Positions 35,930 through 48,250 of a stretch of DNA of 64,000 nucleotides are shown here, in pieces. Location: NCBI RefSeq assembly GCF_012432095.1, contig NC_081161.1, positions 19,758,478 through 19,822,477 of the forward strand. Direction: 5' to 3'. Below the pieces are notes generated by a model. That model worked only from the letters and a program-made list of their open reading frames with translations, did no database searches and was not told the origin of the DNA. This DNA comes from Onychostoma macrolepis. Its lineage: Eukaryota; Chordata; Actinopteri; Cypriniformes; Cyprinidae. The position numbers and the translations under genes are program-made. How positions within the stretch are numbered: the stretch's first letter is position 1; each line of letters starts with the position of its first letter.

Positions 35930-37400
35930 CATTCATTAAAAATGAATCGAGAGTTTATTTACTATTCTAGGATACAATACTAACAAAACACATACACACA
36001 CATACAGACGTTCTGGCAAGATGAAAGCAGTTTGAAGAAATTTAAGGCTATTCTCTTTCCTGAGAATAAAGACGACCTGAAGATGTCACAAACAGAAGAC
36101 TCGACTATCGTTATCTTTTAAAGGTTCATTCAAATCAGCTCAGCAAATAGAGATTGTTTGTTTGTTTGTTTACTTGCTTTGAGTTGAAGGCTGTTCTTCT
36201 TGAGGGAATCCCAGAGCTCCTTTTTGCGGCTGCTGTGTCGTTGTCGCGTGACGTCACTCGGGGAATCCACTCTACGATTGGATGGCTTCCTGGCAGCATG
36301 CGAATGGCAAGGCTTTTAAGTTCTTACGCTGCAGGCTTCGCAGGTTTCTTTGGTCAGACGTTGACAGAGTGTCTTTTGAGATGATCAGCTAAATGTTAAG
36401 TCTGTAGGCGGGTGAGGCGAGACCAAAGTTTCCAAGCAGCCAAGTTTTTCCAGCTCAGTTTTTTTCTTTCGCAGCTTTTCCAAAGCTAGGTGTCTGTTTT
36501 ATCGGACTGATGTGAGTCCATCCCATTCACTGTTTGGTCCAATCACATTGTCTCTGTAGGGCGGAGCCCCGCCCAGCACGGCTCCTTTTCGTGCATACAT
36601 TATCTTAATGTTTCATCCATCATGTGAGGAATATTTCTTAATAACTTCTTATAAAAGTATTCATCATTCATACGAGACTGAAAATCAACATATAATTCAT
36701 TTCAACTTCCGGCATTTGAGATAAGCTTTAACCCAATACTACACACGGCTATCTATTCAAAAGACAGTTATAAGGCAAAGATCAAACTAAAACACACCAT
36801 GCATACATAAAACACCAAGCATATATATAGATATAAGACATCAAACATGTCACTTGTTGATACACTTTCTGTAATAGCAATGGAAGTGAATGATTGTCTT
36901 TAAAGATCCTCTGTGTAACTAGTTTCTTTTGTTGTAAGAGAAAAGAGCCGCGCATTCTCTTGGAATACAGTGAAGACAAGGGAGTTGTTATGGGGTCATG
37001 GGGATGTCCGTGGTGTAGCTTTGTTGAGGTCTGGTCAACGTATATCTGTCTTTTCTTGTTGATACCATCATTGACTTATGGTCAAAAGCAGTCAGGGGAT
37101 TCAGGGAGGGTCTGTGCTGGAGCATGTCCAGATCCCACGTGCTTTGTACTGTCTGTTTATTCGACTTTATTTATGGTAAACCGGTCAGGAACAACATTGA
37201 AGATTCTGTTCTTCAAAGGGTGGCCAGATGTTCTTCTCCCAGCTTCATGGGTCTCATGAGATGATAAGGAGAACAGGCAGGAATTTAGTCAGATACTTTG
37301 GGCGTTGTGTTGGTCATTTGTAAAATTTTACGACGCTGCGATGGAGAGTAAGCTCCTTGGAATGTTCTGAGTTAAGATTATGTGTGTGTGTTCTTTTCGA
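35930..37400. repeat. Second unassigned long repeat, possibly a solo LTR
   Basis: Promoter-like GC-richer stretches (36230-36600) and alternating texture set it off from flanking intron, as at 23250-24780. No matching ends were found. Confidence 0.25.
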
Positions 37401-39582
37401 CCAGGTTCTACACGTAATACATTTTTATTTTTTTCAGAATGAGACTAATGAGGGTGAGACTAATGTTAGTGGGAAATGTTTAGTTTAAGCTACAGTTATT
37501 TAATGAAAGGATCACTATTTGGACATCCACAGGACTCTGGGCTAAGTGCTAAATGTAGATGTATGGCTAAATATGATAGTTTAAATGTCAAACAACTGTG
37601 ATACTATCTTTTTTTCTGTTGTACTCTCTCTGTATCAGTTAAAAAGCAACTTGTATACAACAAACTAAAGGGCAGTATCCTCACTGAAAACTATGAAATA
37701 TTCAAGAAGCCAAAAGCTGCATTTTGCTCTCTTTCATTAGTGCTACTCTTTGATATGGTCAGATACACCAGGGAGAAAATGGACTTGCCAGACCTATAAC
37801 ATATGATGAGTTTGCAAGTACAGCGAAGAAAAAAGCATCATCAAAAAACGACCAGGAAAAGCAGCCGTGTGGAAAAAGGGCATTTCAGTCATTACAGATG
37901 TTTGTTTATGCATCCTATAATTGCTTTCTGTGTCAGGCCGACACGGCACTCTGTCCTCGGACTTGTAATTTAATCATCGCTCACCAACACAAAGCAGAAA
38001 CAACAGTTTAAAAGTGCATTTCTCTAATATAAAGGGACTGTCCGCCGAGAGCCGCAACGGCTCTGTTCCGTGTCAGAGTTCCTCAAGCGTCCGGCGTAGA
38101 CATTTTTACTTAGGTTGTTGGGGGGAAAATAAGCTATCCCAAGGAGGTTTCAGGCTAATGAGACTTGAGGATTTTGCATATGCAAGTACGGCAGATTATT
38201 ATCAGCTCAAGGACCTCGGAGAGCCTGACGGAGGATCTGAATTCAATCTCTTCTCTCCATTATACCCGGATTCCTCACACTTGCAGTGTGCGTTGGGAGT
38301 TTTCTGTTTTGCTCTGCTTTTTTGTTGTTTCTATTATGGAAGAGCTGGGATTGGACTGTCTGTAGAGAGAGTCTTTGATTGATATTTCTATCAAGCACAA
38401 ATGGAACTACAAATTTTTGAAAGTACAGCCTGTTTTGACAGTTGATTTTCCTCATAAGCGCTATTGATATCTGTCTCATATCATTTGCTCCTCTCTCTAT
38501 CCCTGCACGTATCATTTTCGGCTTCTCTCATCAGGCTTTTGCAGCCTGATGCTTATATTATTGCACTCTCTTTAAACCTCTCGAGTTTAATAAACGCATA
38601 CAAACATCCTCTCAAGAAATACAAACCCTTGTTTTGGAGAGTTGCTTCAAGGACGTCAATATGCATCACCTCAATTCATCTGAGAGGAAAAGAGATGATG
38701 CCGAAAGACAGCGATGCCAATTGGAAATTACACAGATATTGGGTGTACCCTCACAGATTTTTCTGCCCTCCTCCCACTCCTCATTTACGCTTTGCCTATC
38801 CTGGTGGAGTCAAAATGCGTTGCCAATTCTCAGTTTTCGCATCTTCCTCACGCTCTCTACATACTCAGTTGGCGTGGAGTCAAGTGTTGTTTAGTAATAC
38901 ACTCTCCTTGTTGTTGGCAAGCCGAGAGGGGGGTGAAAATTAAAAGAGCGAGTTTTTGTGATGCTTGTTCCAAAAGCAAATTTTAGATTAATAACTAAAA
39001 TTACCTAGAGCCTGTGGCGAACAATAAAGCTTTTGAATGAGGCGCAGGTGTGGCGAGAAGTAGATTGACACAGCGGGGTTTGGCCATGCTCTGCGGCGAA
39101 CGCTGCATCTATTCTCTATCACTCCTCACATTAGGTCTCAATCAGTCAACTCACTTCACACACAAACCTTGCACGCTGACTGACTGCTCATATCTGCTTT
39201 ACTCAGGCATCGCAGGGAGCTGTTTGTTTCTTCTACACTTCATTTCCTAAACTCCAGCACAGAGAAGATCCTTCTGTCCTGTGAGCTCTTTGTGATAGGA
39301 TCTGCTTATGTTGGTGTGTAGATGTTGAGTGGCCCTTCAGGCGGTTTGACCTTTGTGCTGTTGTGGTCTGGAACCTCTTGGGTCTCTGCTTAGAGTGGAG
39401 TTTGTGCACCACTCGAGGGAAAATCATAAAACATGCATGCTTTCAGATGTTCTTTTAGTCTTGTGTTAGGAACCGATAAAAATCATCTGTCTCTGTGCAT
39501 GTTATTTGCTGTTCCTGCTACTCTAGGTGTAGTTTACTGTGTATGCATGCAGCCTGTCATCTATTCGTCCGCTGCATGCTAT
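37401..39582. other. Apparently single-copy intron sequence
   Basis: Several open frames around 38014-38990 overlap in different frames and show no domain or codon pattern, so I do not call genes. Confidence 0.4.
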
Positions 39583-39740
39583 ATTTACATTACATTAATG
39601 CATTTGGCAGATGTTGTTATCCAAAGTGACTTACATTGCATTCAAGGTATACATTTTTTATAAGTTCATGCATTCTCTATGAATCAAACCTTGACCTTGG
39701 TGTTGCTGCCGCCATGCTCTACTGTTTGAGCTACAGGGAA
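39583..39740 (-). mobile_element. tRNA-derived SINE
   Basis: On the minus strand it starts with a tRNA-like head: TGTAGCTCAAACAGTAGAGCA (box A) and, about 40 bases on, GGTTTGATTC (box B). It runs through GTATACCTTGAATGCAATGT into the tail word AAGTCACTTTGGATAAC, ending in an AATGTAA-type tail. Tail fragments of similar type lie near 22795, 59335 and 60445. Box sequences suggest RNA polymerase III transcription of the source copy. Confidence 0.75.
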
Positions 39741-40786
39741 TTTGACTTAAGGGGGTCACACTGGACAAGAAGATACAGCTACGACTGTACAGCTACAACT
39801 TCTGTGTCACTTACGTATACTACTGTTCAAAGTTTTTGGTCAGAATATTTTTGAATGTTGGAAAAGAAGACTCTTATTGTCACCTAGACTGCATACGGTC
39901 AGTTGATATGGTCAGTCACAATTTTAAACGCGTTTTAGCTTTCCTACATGCAAATTCACACTCTGTGTATGTTCAAGTGATTTTACTATAGATCAGCAGC
40001 AAGCATGTGAAGTTCTGTGTTCATGTTCACGCCTGTTTTTGCTGTGCTAAACTTAGCAATAAACGAATGCACTATAAATATGTTTCTCAACACTGTTTCA
40101 AAGTAGGCTTTTATTAAGCAAATCAAGGAGTGAATTACTCACCCACTGCTTTAAAACATACTGTTGGAGATGATTCAAATTATACGCACAATGGCAGGCA
40201 CACAAACCCATTTTATTTAGTAAATATTACTGAAAACAGACCATTAGGCAGTGTATATTCTAAAATATGTTTGGCTTGGTTCAGAGTAAGTTAAATTACA
40301 GTTTGTTTAGTGACAAATTTTTATGAAAATGAGATTGGGGAAGGCATTAGTAAGTTCGATTTTACTTATTAATTTATGTAAAAAACAAAAACAAATTGTA
40401 TTGAAATACTTATATTCATATTTACTTTTTAGTTGAAAATATTATTTATTTATATATAAAAAAAAAAAAAAAAGCAATGCACATGATTGTAAGAGATCCC
40501 ACAATGTATATTGTATATTAATATATTTTAAAATGTAATTTATTCCTGTGATGGTAAAGCTACATTTTCAGTAGCCATTACTCCAGTCATCAGTGTCATA
40601 TAATCCTTAATATGCTGATTTTGTGCTCAAGAAGCATTTGTTGTGATGTTGAAGTGTCAAGATTCTTTGATGAATAGCGTTTTATTTATTTATTTAGGCT
40701 ATTTGATGGAAATAATTTGTAACATAGTAAATGTCTTTACTGGCACTTTTGATAAATTTAATGCATTCTTGCTAAATAAAAGTATT
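39741..40786. other. Intron with dispersed repeat remnants
   Basis: TACTGTTCAAAGTTTTTGGTCAG at about 39821 and the block 40560-40786 resemble pieces of the CATTCAAAAGTTTGGGG repeat seen around 42350. No gene is seen. Confidence 0.4.
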
Positions 40787-41044
40787 GGTAACACTTTAGA
40801 ATAGGGAACACTTATTCACAGTTAACTACGACTTTTCCCTCAATAAATTCCTAATTTGCTGCTTATTAATAGTTAGTAAGGTAGTTGTTAAGTTTAGGTA
40901 TTGCGTAGGATTAGGGATGTAGAATAAGGTCATGTAGAATAAGGCATTAATATGAGCTTAATTCGTACTAATAAATGGCTAATATTCAAGTAATATGCAT
41001 GCTAATAAGCAACTAGTTAAGAGACCCAAAAATAAAGTGTTACC
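40787..41044. mobile_element. 258-bp hAT MITE, intact
   Basis: The ends are GGTAACACTTTA and TAAAGTGTTACC, with a perfect 8-bp duplication AAAGTATT (40779-40786 and 41045-41052). It shares its ends with the split copy at 3776-10170. Confidence 0.92.
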
Positions 41045-41052
41045 AAAGTATT

Positions 41053-42345
41053 AATTTCTGTGCTTCATAGAAAAATACTGTAAAATATAGATCACCCTTC
41101 TATTTCCATCTGCGCTTTTATAAATCACCTAGCTTCATCAACAGCACTCTGAAATAAACGTTTGACTGTATGGTGATTTATAGATTCACCTTTTTTGGCC
41201 GCTGTCTTGAACTTGTTCTGGTAACATGAACATAAATGATTGTTGCTGCCGTGTGCGTGTGTCTGTCTTGCAGTGTGGCAAAGTTGAGAAATGTTTGACT
41301 TTATGCAAATGTGCAGCAACTCGATACGTCGACTACTAATGAGAATAATGTCAGAGTTCTCGTGATTGGTGTTCTGTCAAATATGTAGTTGAGTGTTCTG
41401 TTCTATATGACTCGTCTCTGCCCACATATAATCTGCTATATAATTTTTAAAAAGGCCTAGAAAAGCACGCCATAAATTGTTGGCATTCTGAGTGAGTTTG
41501 ATTTATGTATTCTTAATCTTGTTCATGATATGATACATTATGCTATTATGCACTGCTACACTTAAACGCTTTCCCTGCATAATGTAATTTTTTAGCAGTA
41601 CTGTAACTTGTATAAATATAATGACATCTTGGTTTTATCACTGTACATTATATTTGTGATCAGATTTTCAAATGCTTTGCTAGGTTAGAACAGTCCACCA
41701 GTAGCATTAAACAATAGTCATTAAACGGTAGAAACCCATACTAGTGTCCAACATTATAGCAAAATGCCAATCATGAGTGATTTTAAAATCCCTGTCAGCA
41801 TGTATTTCTGAAGCACAACTGTCTGTATATTAGTCTTGCATGTTTTCTGTATTGTTTTTCTTTACTGTTTCATTCTCAGCAAGTGATCATTGTTTGGTCT
41901 TTTCTCTGCATGGGCCGTTTCTTCCTTGCAGTTCTTTCACAAAGTGTACGAGCATTAAATACCAAATCACTCAGCAAGGAGTAATCAGCATGACATTCAT
42001 TCAAACACAAAACGTCAAGAAGTCCCTCGGCTCTCAGAACAACAACACATAATGCAATGACTCACTTCCAGAGGAAAAATACCCTGGATAAAAGTGAAAG
42101 CGGCTGAAAGTCCAGCTTTTTCTGAACAGTAGCATCCTTCAGACAGTAATTAGTCATACTCGAGTTTTATGGTGATTTATTCCCGAGGCCTCGTTCAACT
42201 CATCTGGTGTTTTGCATAGGCTAAATGTCATGTTTGTAGTCATTTAGTGCCAATCATCTTAAATGCTTTAATTGTGTGGGACAGAAAGCCATTTGTTTCC
42301 AGTTGCATTTATGAATAGACAAAGTTTTGAGTATGCTGTAGATAC
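41053..42345. other. Apparently single-copy intron sequence
   Basis: No gene or recognised repeat is seen. Confidence 0.4.
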
Positions 42346-43064
42346 GCTACCATTCAAAAGTTTGGGGTTATTAAGATTTTTTTTTTTTTTATGTCTTTGA
42401 AAGATGTTCTAATTCTTACCAAGGCAATTAATTAATTACAATTTAAAACAACTTTAAAACCGCAAAATAATTTTAAAACCGCAACCTGGTCTCGTGGCAT
42501 AAACATACTTTTTAATATGTAAACCCTGGCACGTTTTTATTACGTTGCTTCAGGTACATATTGTGGCGTTTCAGAATTCAAGTATCCGGGGACTGTCATT
42601 AAAAATTAGTGCTCTATCGTGTTGGAAATATGCCCTACACCAGGGTTCCTCAATTAGTTTTGCAGAGGGCCGAATTACCAAGCAATACCAACAATACCAC
42701 CGTGTGTCCCAACCAGACGTTACGCAAAGCAATAAAAAGTATCTTTTCCATGTAATTTTTGTCCTAACCACCCGCAACAGCGACACGTGACAATAAGCGA
42801 CACGTAATTCTATTTAAGAAATGTTTTCTGCAACGTTGCAGCAGGAACAACATACAAAACATGACAGTGATAATCTCAGGTAATGATTATGTGCTCTATT
42901 CAATGTTAAAAGTGTCTAATGTGAGTTTGAATATTATTTTGCTTGAGGTTTATAGCCATAGTGAAATCAACAATAGATATTTTACCTCAGATCTTGAAAA
43001 TAAATGAAAGCAAACTTACGTTAAAACTGAACTCACTGCGAACCAACATCCATAACAAAGATGG

Positions 43065-43255
43065 TTCCCATTCAGTCGGTCACGTTCGACGTACGTCGGA
43101 ATGACCGACGAATAGGAATCTCGCTAGAGAGGCCAATCTACTTTGAGTGTAACTAAAACGAGCCAATGCACATTGGCATGCAATCATATGCAGCAGCTGC
43201 TCACCTCGCAGCGCGGGTATATAATGAGCAGCAGGTGCGTTGCATCTTTAGCTTT
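43065..43255 (+). repeat. DIRS left inverted terminal repeat
   Basis: This sequence, with GGCCAATCTACTTTGAGTGT and CAATGCACATTGGCATGCAA, recurs in complement at 48010-48190. It includes a TATATAA box at 43218-43224, about 440 bases before the gag start, which is the likely promoter. The outermost 38 bases differ from the right repeat and are instead copied in the internal complementary region. Confidence 0.9.
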
Positions 43256-43656
43256 TCACTTCGGAGCCGAATGGTTGTTCTCTGCTGGAAGTGCTAGAAA
43301 GACAAGTCTCTGCAGGACGATCTCTTTGGTGTGGAAGTGTGGGCGTACAGCACAGCAGCGGGGTCGAATTCTCTCCATTTTTTCCTTTTCTTCTCTTTTT
43401 TTTTGCCTTTTTTTCTGAGCAAAAAGAGCTGAAAAGGCCATTCTCACGGCTGGTAAACGGTGCGCTTTAATAGCGCATAAAATCCGTTTTTACGGCTGGT
43501 AAGAGAGCGACTTCAAGGATAGAGAGATAGCACACAACAGGCTGCACAATTCTTGTCTGTGTTGCCGCGGCCGCTTCCCCTGCGTGCTTCAGCACTAATT
43601 AAAAGAGCAAAGTCCCTAAAAGAGCTTACACAAGTAGAGCTTGCGTCTTTTTTAAG

Positions 43657-44737
43657 ATGACATTCTACTTGTGTGTTTCTGGATGCGGTCGTTACTTGGC
43701 ACCGAGGGATGGTCACGAGCGTTGCATCGCGTGTCTGGGCTTAGCGCACACTGAGGCAGCGTTTGTGGATGAGTCATGTACCCACTGTGGGAAGACGACC
43801 ATCTCGGAGTTGCGGTCGAGACTCCAGTTCCTGCAAAGGGGCGGAGTACCAGTGCCGCTGCCTCGTTCCAATCCTCCTCAGAGGGTTGCTGCGAGTGGTG
43901 GCTCTGGTGACCTGAGGATTACAGTGAGTGCGCTTCCTTTGGGGAACCAACCCCCTAGGAACCCTCATTCCTCCTGCACTCCGCAGCCAGTAGAGCTGCC
44001 GGGGGAGCGTGGTGGGCCATCTCAAAGGTGTGTACCATCCGTATCCTTCGGCGCTCCTCCCGATGACCAGATGTCGATAGCTGCATCGGAGGGTGAGTCA
44101 GACCTTTCTGGAGATGACGCATCGGCGCAGTTGCCCGATACAGATCCGGAAATGATGGCTATGCTTTCCCGGGCCGCCAACAGGGTCGGGCTCGTGTGGA
44201 ATCCTCCACCGTGTCCTGAGCCCTCAAGGCTGGACGATTGGTTTCTCGGGGTGGCACGAGCTGGTTCTCAGCCACCCACCCCGGTTCCTTTCTTCCCGGA
44301 GGTGCATGAAGAGCTCACTGCTACGTGGAAGGCACCTTTTACTGCCCGAAACCGTGCCGGTGGGCCCTCCTCCCTCACCACCCTTGATGGCGGTGTAGCT
44401 AAGGGTTACACGCGCATCCCCCCTGTGGAGCGGGCCGTTGCTATGCAACTGTGCCCTAACTCCACCTGGCGGGGGGAGCCGTCTCTCCCTTCCCGGCCTG
44501 TAAGCACTCGTCGGACCTTACATCCTGCCACGGCGGTCCGCTGTTGCATCCACCCCACCGCTGGCAGCACCTCAGTCTGCTCATCGCCGAGGGCGATCCC
44601 CTGCGGCTGCCCCCCCTCCCGCGCCGCAGCAACAGCCTCCACCCAAGCGGCGCCGTGGAGCCAGTCGTAAGCGGGGTCCCCAGCCCATCCAGGCCCCCGC
44701 CAAGAAGGGCGGCAAAGCCAGGAGCAAGAGGACCTAG
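43657..44737 (+). pseudogene. DIRS gag-like protein, frameshifted
   Basis: The open frame from 43657 starts with a cysteine/histidine-rich segment. CGRYLAPRDGHERCIACLGL and DESCTHCGK give a C-x-C-type zinc-binding arrangement, typical of the N-terminus of fish DIRS gag-like proteins. A proline/serine-rich middle follows. The frame goes wrong around 44480-44560. The expected basic tail (KRRRGAS, KKGGKARSKRT) sits in a different frame and stops at 44737. The likely role of the parent protein is RNA packaging into particles. The jump from ...WRGEPSLPSRPV to the tail suggests a deletion as well as a frame change. Confidence 0.75.
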
Positions 44738-44957
44738 GACGGGCGACCCGGAGATGGTTGGGACTGCTCTTCAGGAGACGGTGACTGCACCGCTCCTTCC
44801 CCGGAGGAGGGCCGGGTGGTAAATCTTTTGTTTCCTTTTATTTCTGTTCCGCCGCTGTCCCAACGGTCAGCGGTACCCAAATTTTCAATAAAACATAAAT
44901 CTTTCAATAAAAGAGCAGTTTCTATCATCTCCGGGTCCGAAGAGGGCTCAGAGAGTA

Positions 44958-46313
44958 GTGGGAGGAGTAAAACCTCTCCACTCTCATCCACCTCTTCTGT
45001 CGCCAGCGGACAGCAGCGTGCAGTTCGAGAAGGTCACCCAAGCCTCTCCTGCACCCCCTGTCCGACCGTGGAACCAGGTAAATGTTGCACAGCACACTCA
45101 GACCCCGCTACGGGCTGCCTCCCAAAGAGAGCCCGCCGAGCCGCGTCCCTGCGTTCTACCTCACTGCCCCACTGCGGGTACGCCTACGGTCCCCTTGGTC
45201 CCGCTTGCGCGGTCTCTGCGAGCCTGGTTAGCGTTCCCCAGTCCGTCTCGCTGGCTCATTCGGACCATCAGGCTCGGCTGTGCGATTCAGTTCGCCCGGC
45301 GTCCCCCCAAGTTCAGAGATGTCCACTTCACTTCAGTGAAAGCTGTCGATGCCCATGTCTTGCGTGCGGAGATCGTAGTCCTACTGGCGAAGGACGCGAT
45401 AGAGCCGGTCCCTCCAGTCGATATGAGGTCAGGGTTTTACAGCCCTTGGACCTGCGAGTTTTGAATCGGAGTCTTCACAAGCTACCGTTCAAAATGCTCA
45501 CGCAGGAACGCATTTTCGAGTGCATCCGTCCAAAGGACGCGTACTTTCATGTCTCGATTCTTCCTCGACACAGGCCGCTTCTGCGCTTTGCGTTCGAGGG
45601 TCGAGCATATCAGTACAAGGTCCTGCCCTTCGGGCTGGCCCTGTCTCCCCGCGTCTTCACGAAAGTCGTGGAGGGAGCCCTTGTTCCCGGACGGACAACA
45701 CTGCGACCGTTGCGTACATCAACCATCAAGGGGGTTTGCGCTCCCGTCGCATGTTGCCCGCCATCTCCTCCTTTGGAGTCAGAAGCATCTGAGGTCGCTT
45801 CGCGCCATTCATGTTCCTGGTGTGCTCAACCGTGTGGCCGATGAGCTCTCACGAGCTGCGCTACCGGGAGAGTGGCGACTCCATCCCCAGGTGGTCCAGC
45901 TGATTTGGGGAGAGTTCGGCGAGGCTCAGGTAGACCTGTTTGCCTCGCCAGAAACCTCTCACTGCCAGTTGTTCTACTCCCTGTCCGGGGGGACACTCGG
46001 TACAACACTCGGTACAGATGCACTGGCACACAGCTGGCCCCGGGGCCTTCGCAAATATGCGTTTCCCCCAGTGAGCCTACTTGCACAGACCTTGTGCAAA
46101 GTCAGGGAGGACGAGGAGCAGGTCCTGCTAGTTGCGCCCTATTCGCCCAACCGGACCTGGTTCCCGGAACTCACGCTCCTCGCGACAGCCCCTCCCTGGC
46201 GAATTCCTCTGAGGAAGGATCTGCTTTCTCAGAGACGAGGCACCCTTTGGCACCCGCGTCCAGACCTCTGGAAACTCCATGTCTGGTCCCTGGACGGGAC
46301 GCGGAGGTTCTAG
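44958..46313 (+). pseudogene. DIRS reverse transcriptase/RNase H, internally deleted
   Basis: The polymerase starts in one frame (FRDVHFTSVKAVDAHVLRAE, 45312 on). It shifts at about 45450 to LDLRVLNRSLHKLPFKML. Motif A reads IRPKDAYFHV, lacking the expected upstream DL-type aspartate, which suggests a small deletion. Motif B is clear (LPFGLALSPRVF). The frame then jumps, near 45690, straight to RNase H (TDNTATVAYINHQGG). The whole YxDD active-site motif C is therefore missing. A further frame change precedes HVPGVLNRVADELSR. The tail ends at 46313. Multiple deletions make the enzyme inactive. Confidence 0.85.
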
Positions 46314-47332
46314 GTGATTTACCCCCTGAGGTACTTAACACCATCGCTTCGGCACGTGCACCGTCTACGAGACGTGCTTACGCCTTGAATTGGAACCTGT
46401 TCGTCAAGTGGTGTGCTTCACGCCGAGAAGACCCCCGAAGATGTTCGATCGATGTCGTGCTTTCCTTCTTGTAGCAAGGGTTGGAGCGTAGGCTGTCCCC
46501 CTCCACCCTCAAAGTTCATGCTGCCGCTATGTCCGCATGCTACAACCTCATCGATGGTAAGTCTGTGGGTAAGCACGACCTGGTCGTCAGGTTCCTTAGG
46601 GGGGCGAGATGGTTAAATCCTCCTCGACCTCCCTCCATACCCTCTTGGGACCTTGCTCTGGTGCTTCGAGCACTCCAGATTGCTCCCTTCGAGCCTTTGC
46701 AGTCAGCAGACTTAAAGATTCTGTCTATGAAGACTTTGTTGCTGGTTGCATTGGCCTCCATCAAGAGGGTAGGGGACCTGCAGGCATTTTCGGTCGACGA
46801 ATCGTGCCTAGAGTTCGGGCCGGGTAACGACCACGTGGTACTGAGACCCCTGCCTGGCTATGTGCCCAAGGTTCCTACCACTCCCTTCAGGGACCAGGTA
46901 GTGAGCCTGTAAGCGCTGCCCCCGGAGGAGGCAGACCCAGCCCTGGCTTTGCTCTGTCCAGTTCGTGCCTTACGACTGTACATAGACAGAACTCGAAGCC
47001 TCAGGACCTCAGACCAGCTCTTTGTCTGTTACGGAGGCCAGCAGAAGGGAAAGGCGGTCTCCAAGCAGAGGATGGCCCACTGGATAGTGGACACCATCGC
47101 CTTGGCTTACCAAGCACAAGGCGTGCCCTGCCCGCTCAGGTTGCATGCCCACTCCACGAGAGGCGTGGCATCCTCCTGGGCGCTGGCTCGTGGTGCCTCG
47201 CTGACAGATATTTGTAGAGCTGCGGGCTGGGCGACACCTAACACGTTCGCTAGGTTTTATAGCCTTTGTGTCGAGCCGGTCTCCTCCCGTGTTCTCACCT
47301 CAGGTCAGAGGCACGGAGAGGTCCCGGCTTAG
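46283..47332 (+). pseudogene. DIRS tyrosine recombinase, two nonsense mutations
   Basis: One frame runs through the whole gene, interrupted only by TAG at 46472-46474 and TAA at 46910-46912. Both are explained by single C-to-T changes from glutamine codons. The N-terminal SAM-like core-binding part includes TRRAYALNWNLFVKWC. The catalytic domain keeps the expected residues: Arg in ASIKRVGDLQ (46766), His and Arg in HSTRG (47150) and the tyrosine in FARFY (47258). The parent enzyme inserts the circular DNA copy by site-specific recombination. This gene is much better preserved than the polymerase upstream. Confidence 0.88.
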
Positions 47333-47879
47333 TGTCGGCTTGCTGCTTTACATACGCTTATTGCTCCAGAGAGTCCCTACAAGGCAGACCCTGTTGAGTC
47401 CTCCGATCACCCTTCGGCAGCCAGATGTGGCGGAGCGTCTGGTGTCAGGCCTTTACTCCGTTGTATCCTTGAGAACCGGATTTAGGCTAGGTTCCATATG
47501 TGTGACCCTACGGGGATCCCATATGGGGTATTCCACAGGTTGCTCCTAAACAAACCCGTGTCTTTCCCTCTGGGAGAACCCACCTCTCGTCAGGTTGGAG
47601 TCACCCCAGTACTTCTATATGTAGTACAGCCCTACGGGGTTAGTCCATATGTACTTCTCCACATAACTCCTTCGGGGAAGGATGTAGCTTCCGCAGCGTT
47701 CCTTTCCAGTGAAAGGGTGCGCTTTCCCAGTGTTATCCAAAGTCTCACTGAATGGGTTTTGGGGAACAGCAGTGATCGACACTCTCTGTGGTTGCCCTGT
47801 CCCACCCTCCTTAAGCAAGGGGAGGCTTGCTACAGAGCGCTGGAAGGGGGCAGCTCCTGTGGCGCTTTGGTAGGGAACG
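47333..47879 (+). other. DIRS non-coding tail with short GC palindromes
   Basis: It holds repeated CCCTACGGGG- and CCTTCGGGGAAGG-like palindromes and TCCATATG/CATATGG words (47496, 47519, 47649). The open frame here has no domain. Confidence 0.6.
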
Positions 47880-47972
47880 GAGACGTACGTCGAACGTGAC
47901 CGACTGAATGGGAACGTCTCGGTTACATAGGTAACCCTCGTTCCCTGAAGGAGGGAACGGAGACGTACGTCC
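47880..47972. repeat. DIRS internal complementary region
   Basis: Bases 47880-47915 are the reverse complement of the element's left terminus (43065-43102). Bases 47911-47972 are the reverse complement of the right terminus (48191-48250). The region thus contains both ends joined, and can serve as the template that bridges the ends during circle formation. Confidence 0.9.
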
Positions 47973-48009
47973 CGTCGCCACAGTCGCTGGACCCCGCTGA
48001 TGCTGCCGC

Positions 48010-48250
48010 CTTACCTGTTCGGCTCCTCAGCGAAAACCTAAAGATGCAACGCACCTGCTGCTCATTATATACTTGCGCTGCGAGGTGAGCAGCTGCTGCA
48101 TATGATTGCATGCCAATGTGCATTGGCTCGTTTTAGTTACACTCGAAGTAGATTGGCCTCTCTAGCGAGATTCCTATTCGTCGGTCAGTCCGACGTACGT
48201 CTCCGTTCCCTCCTTCAGGGAACGAGGGTTACCTATGTAACCGAGACGTT
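48010..48250 (-). repeat. DIRS right inverted terminal repeat
   Basis: It is complementary to the left repeat across the common core (CTAAAGATGCAACGCACCTG, TTGCATGCCAATGTGCATTG). Its outer 58 bases instead match the second half of the internal complementary region. Confidence 0.9.

Larger units (their letters stand above)
43065..48250 (+). mobile_element. DIRS-type tyrosine-recombinase retrotransposon (degenerate)
   Basis: The inverted terminal repeats are about 190 bases long (43065-43255 and 48010-48250). An internal complementary region at 47880-47972 and the order gag - RT/RNase H - tyrosine recombinase are diagnostic of DIRS elements. DIRS integrates through recombination of a circle rather than by an integrase, and there is no target duplication here, as expected. 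The element is GC-rich against an AT-rich host. All protein genes are damaged and the polymerase is internally deleted, so it is non-autonomous. Confidence 0.93.

Noticed and set aside
38014..38943. Overlapping open frames of 120-160 codons at 38014-38943
   Set aside because: No domains, no splice or promoter context, and mutually overlapping frames; consistent with chance.
43774..44991. Minus-strand frames opposite the DIRS gag/RT region
   Set aside because: No domains; shadows of the GC-rich plus-strand genes.
47880..48250. CRISPR-like or attachment-site reading of the repeated GGGAACGGAGACGTACGT words
   Set aside because: Fully explained by the DIRS internal complementary region and terminal repeats; eukaryotic context.
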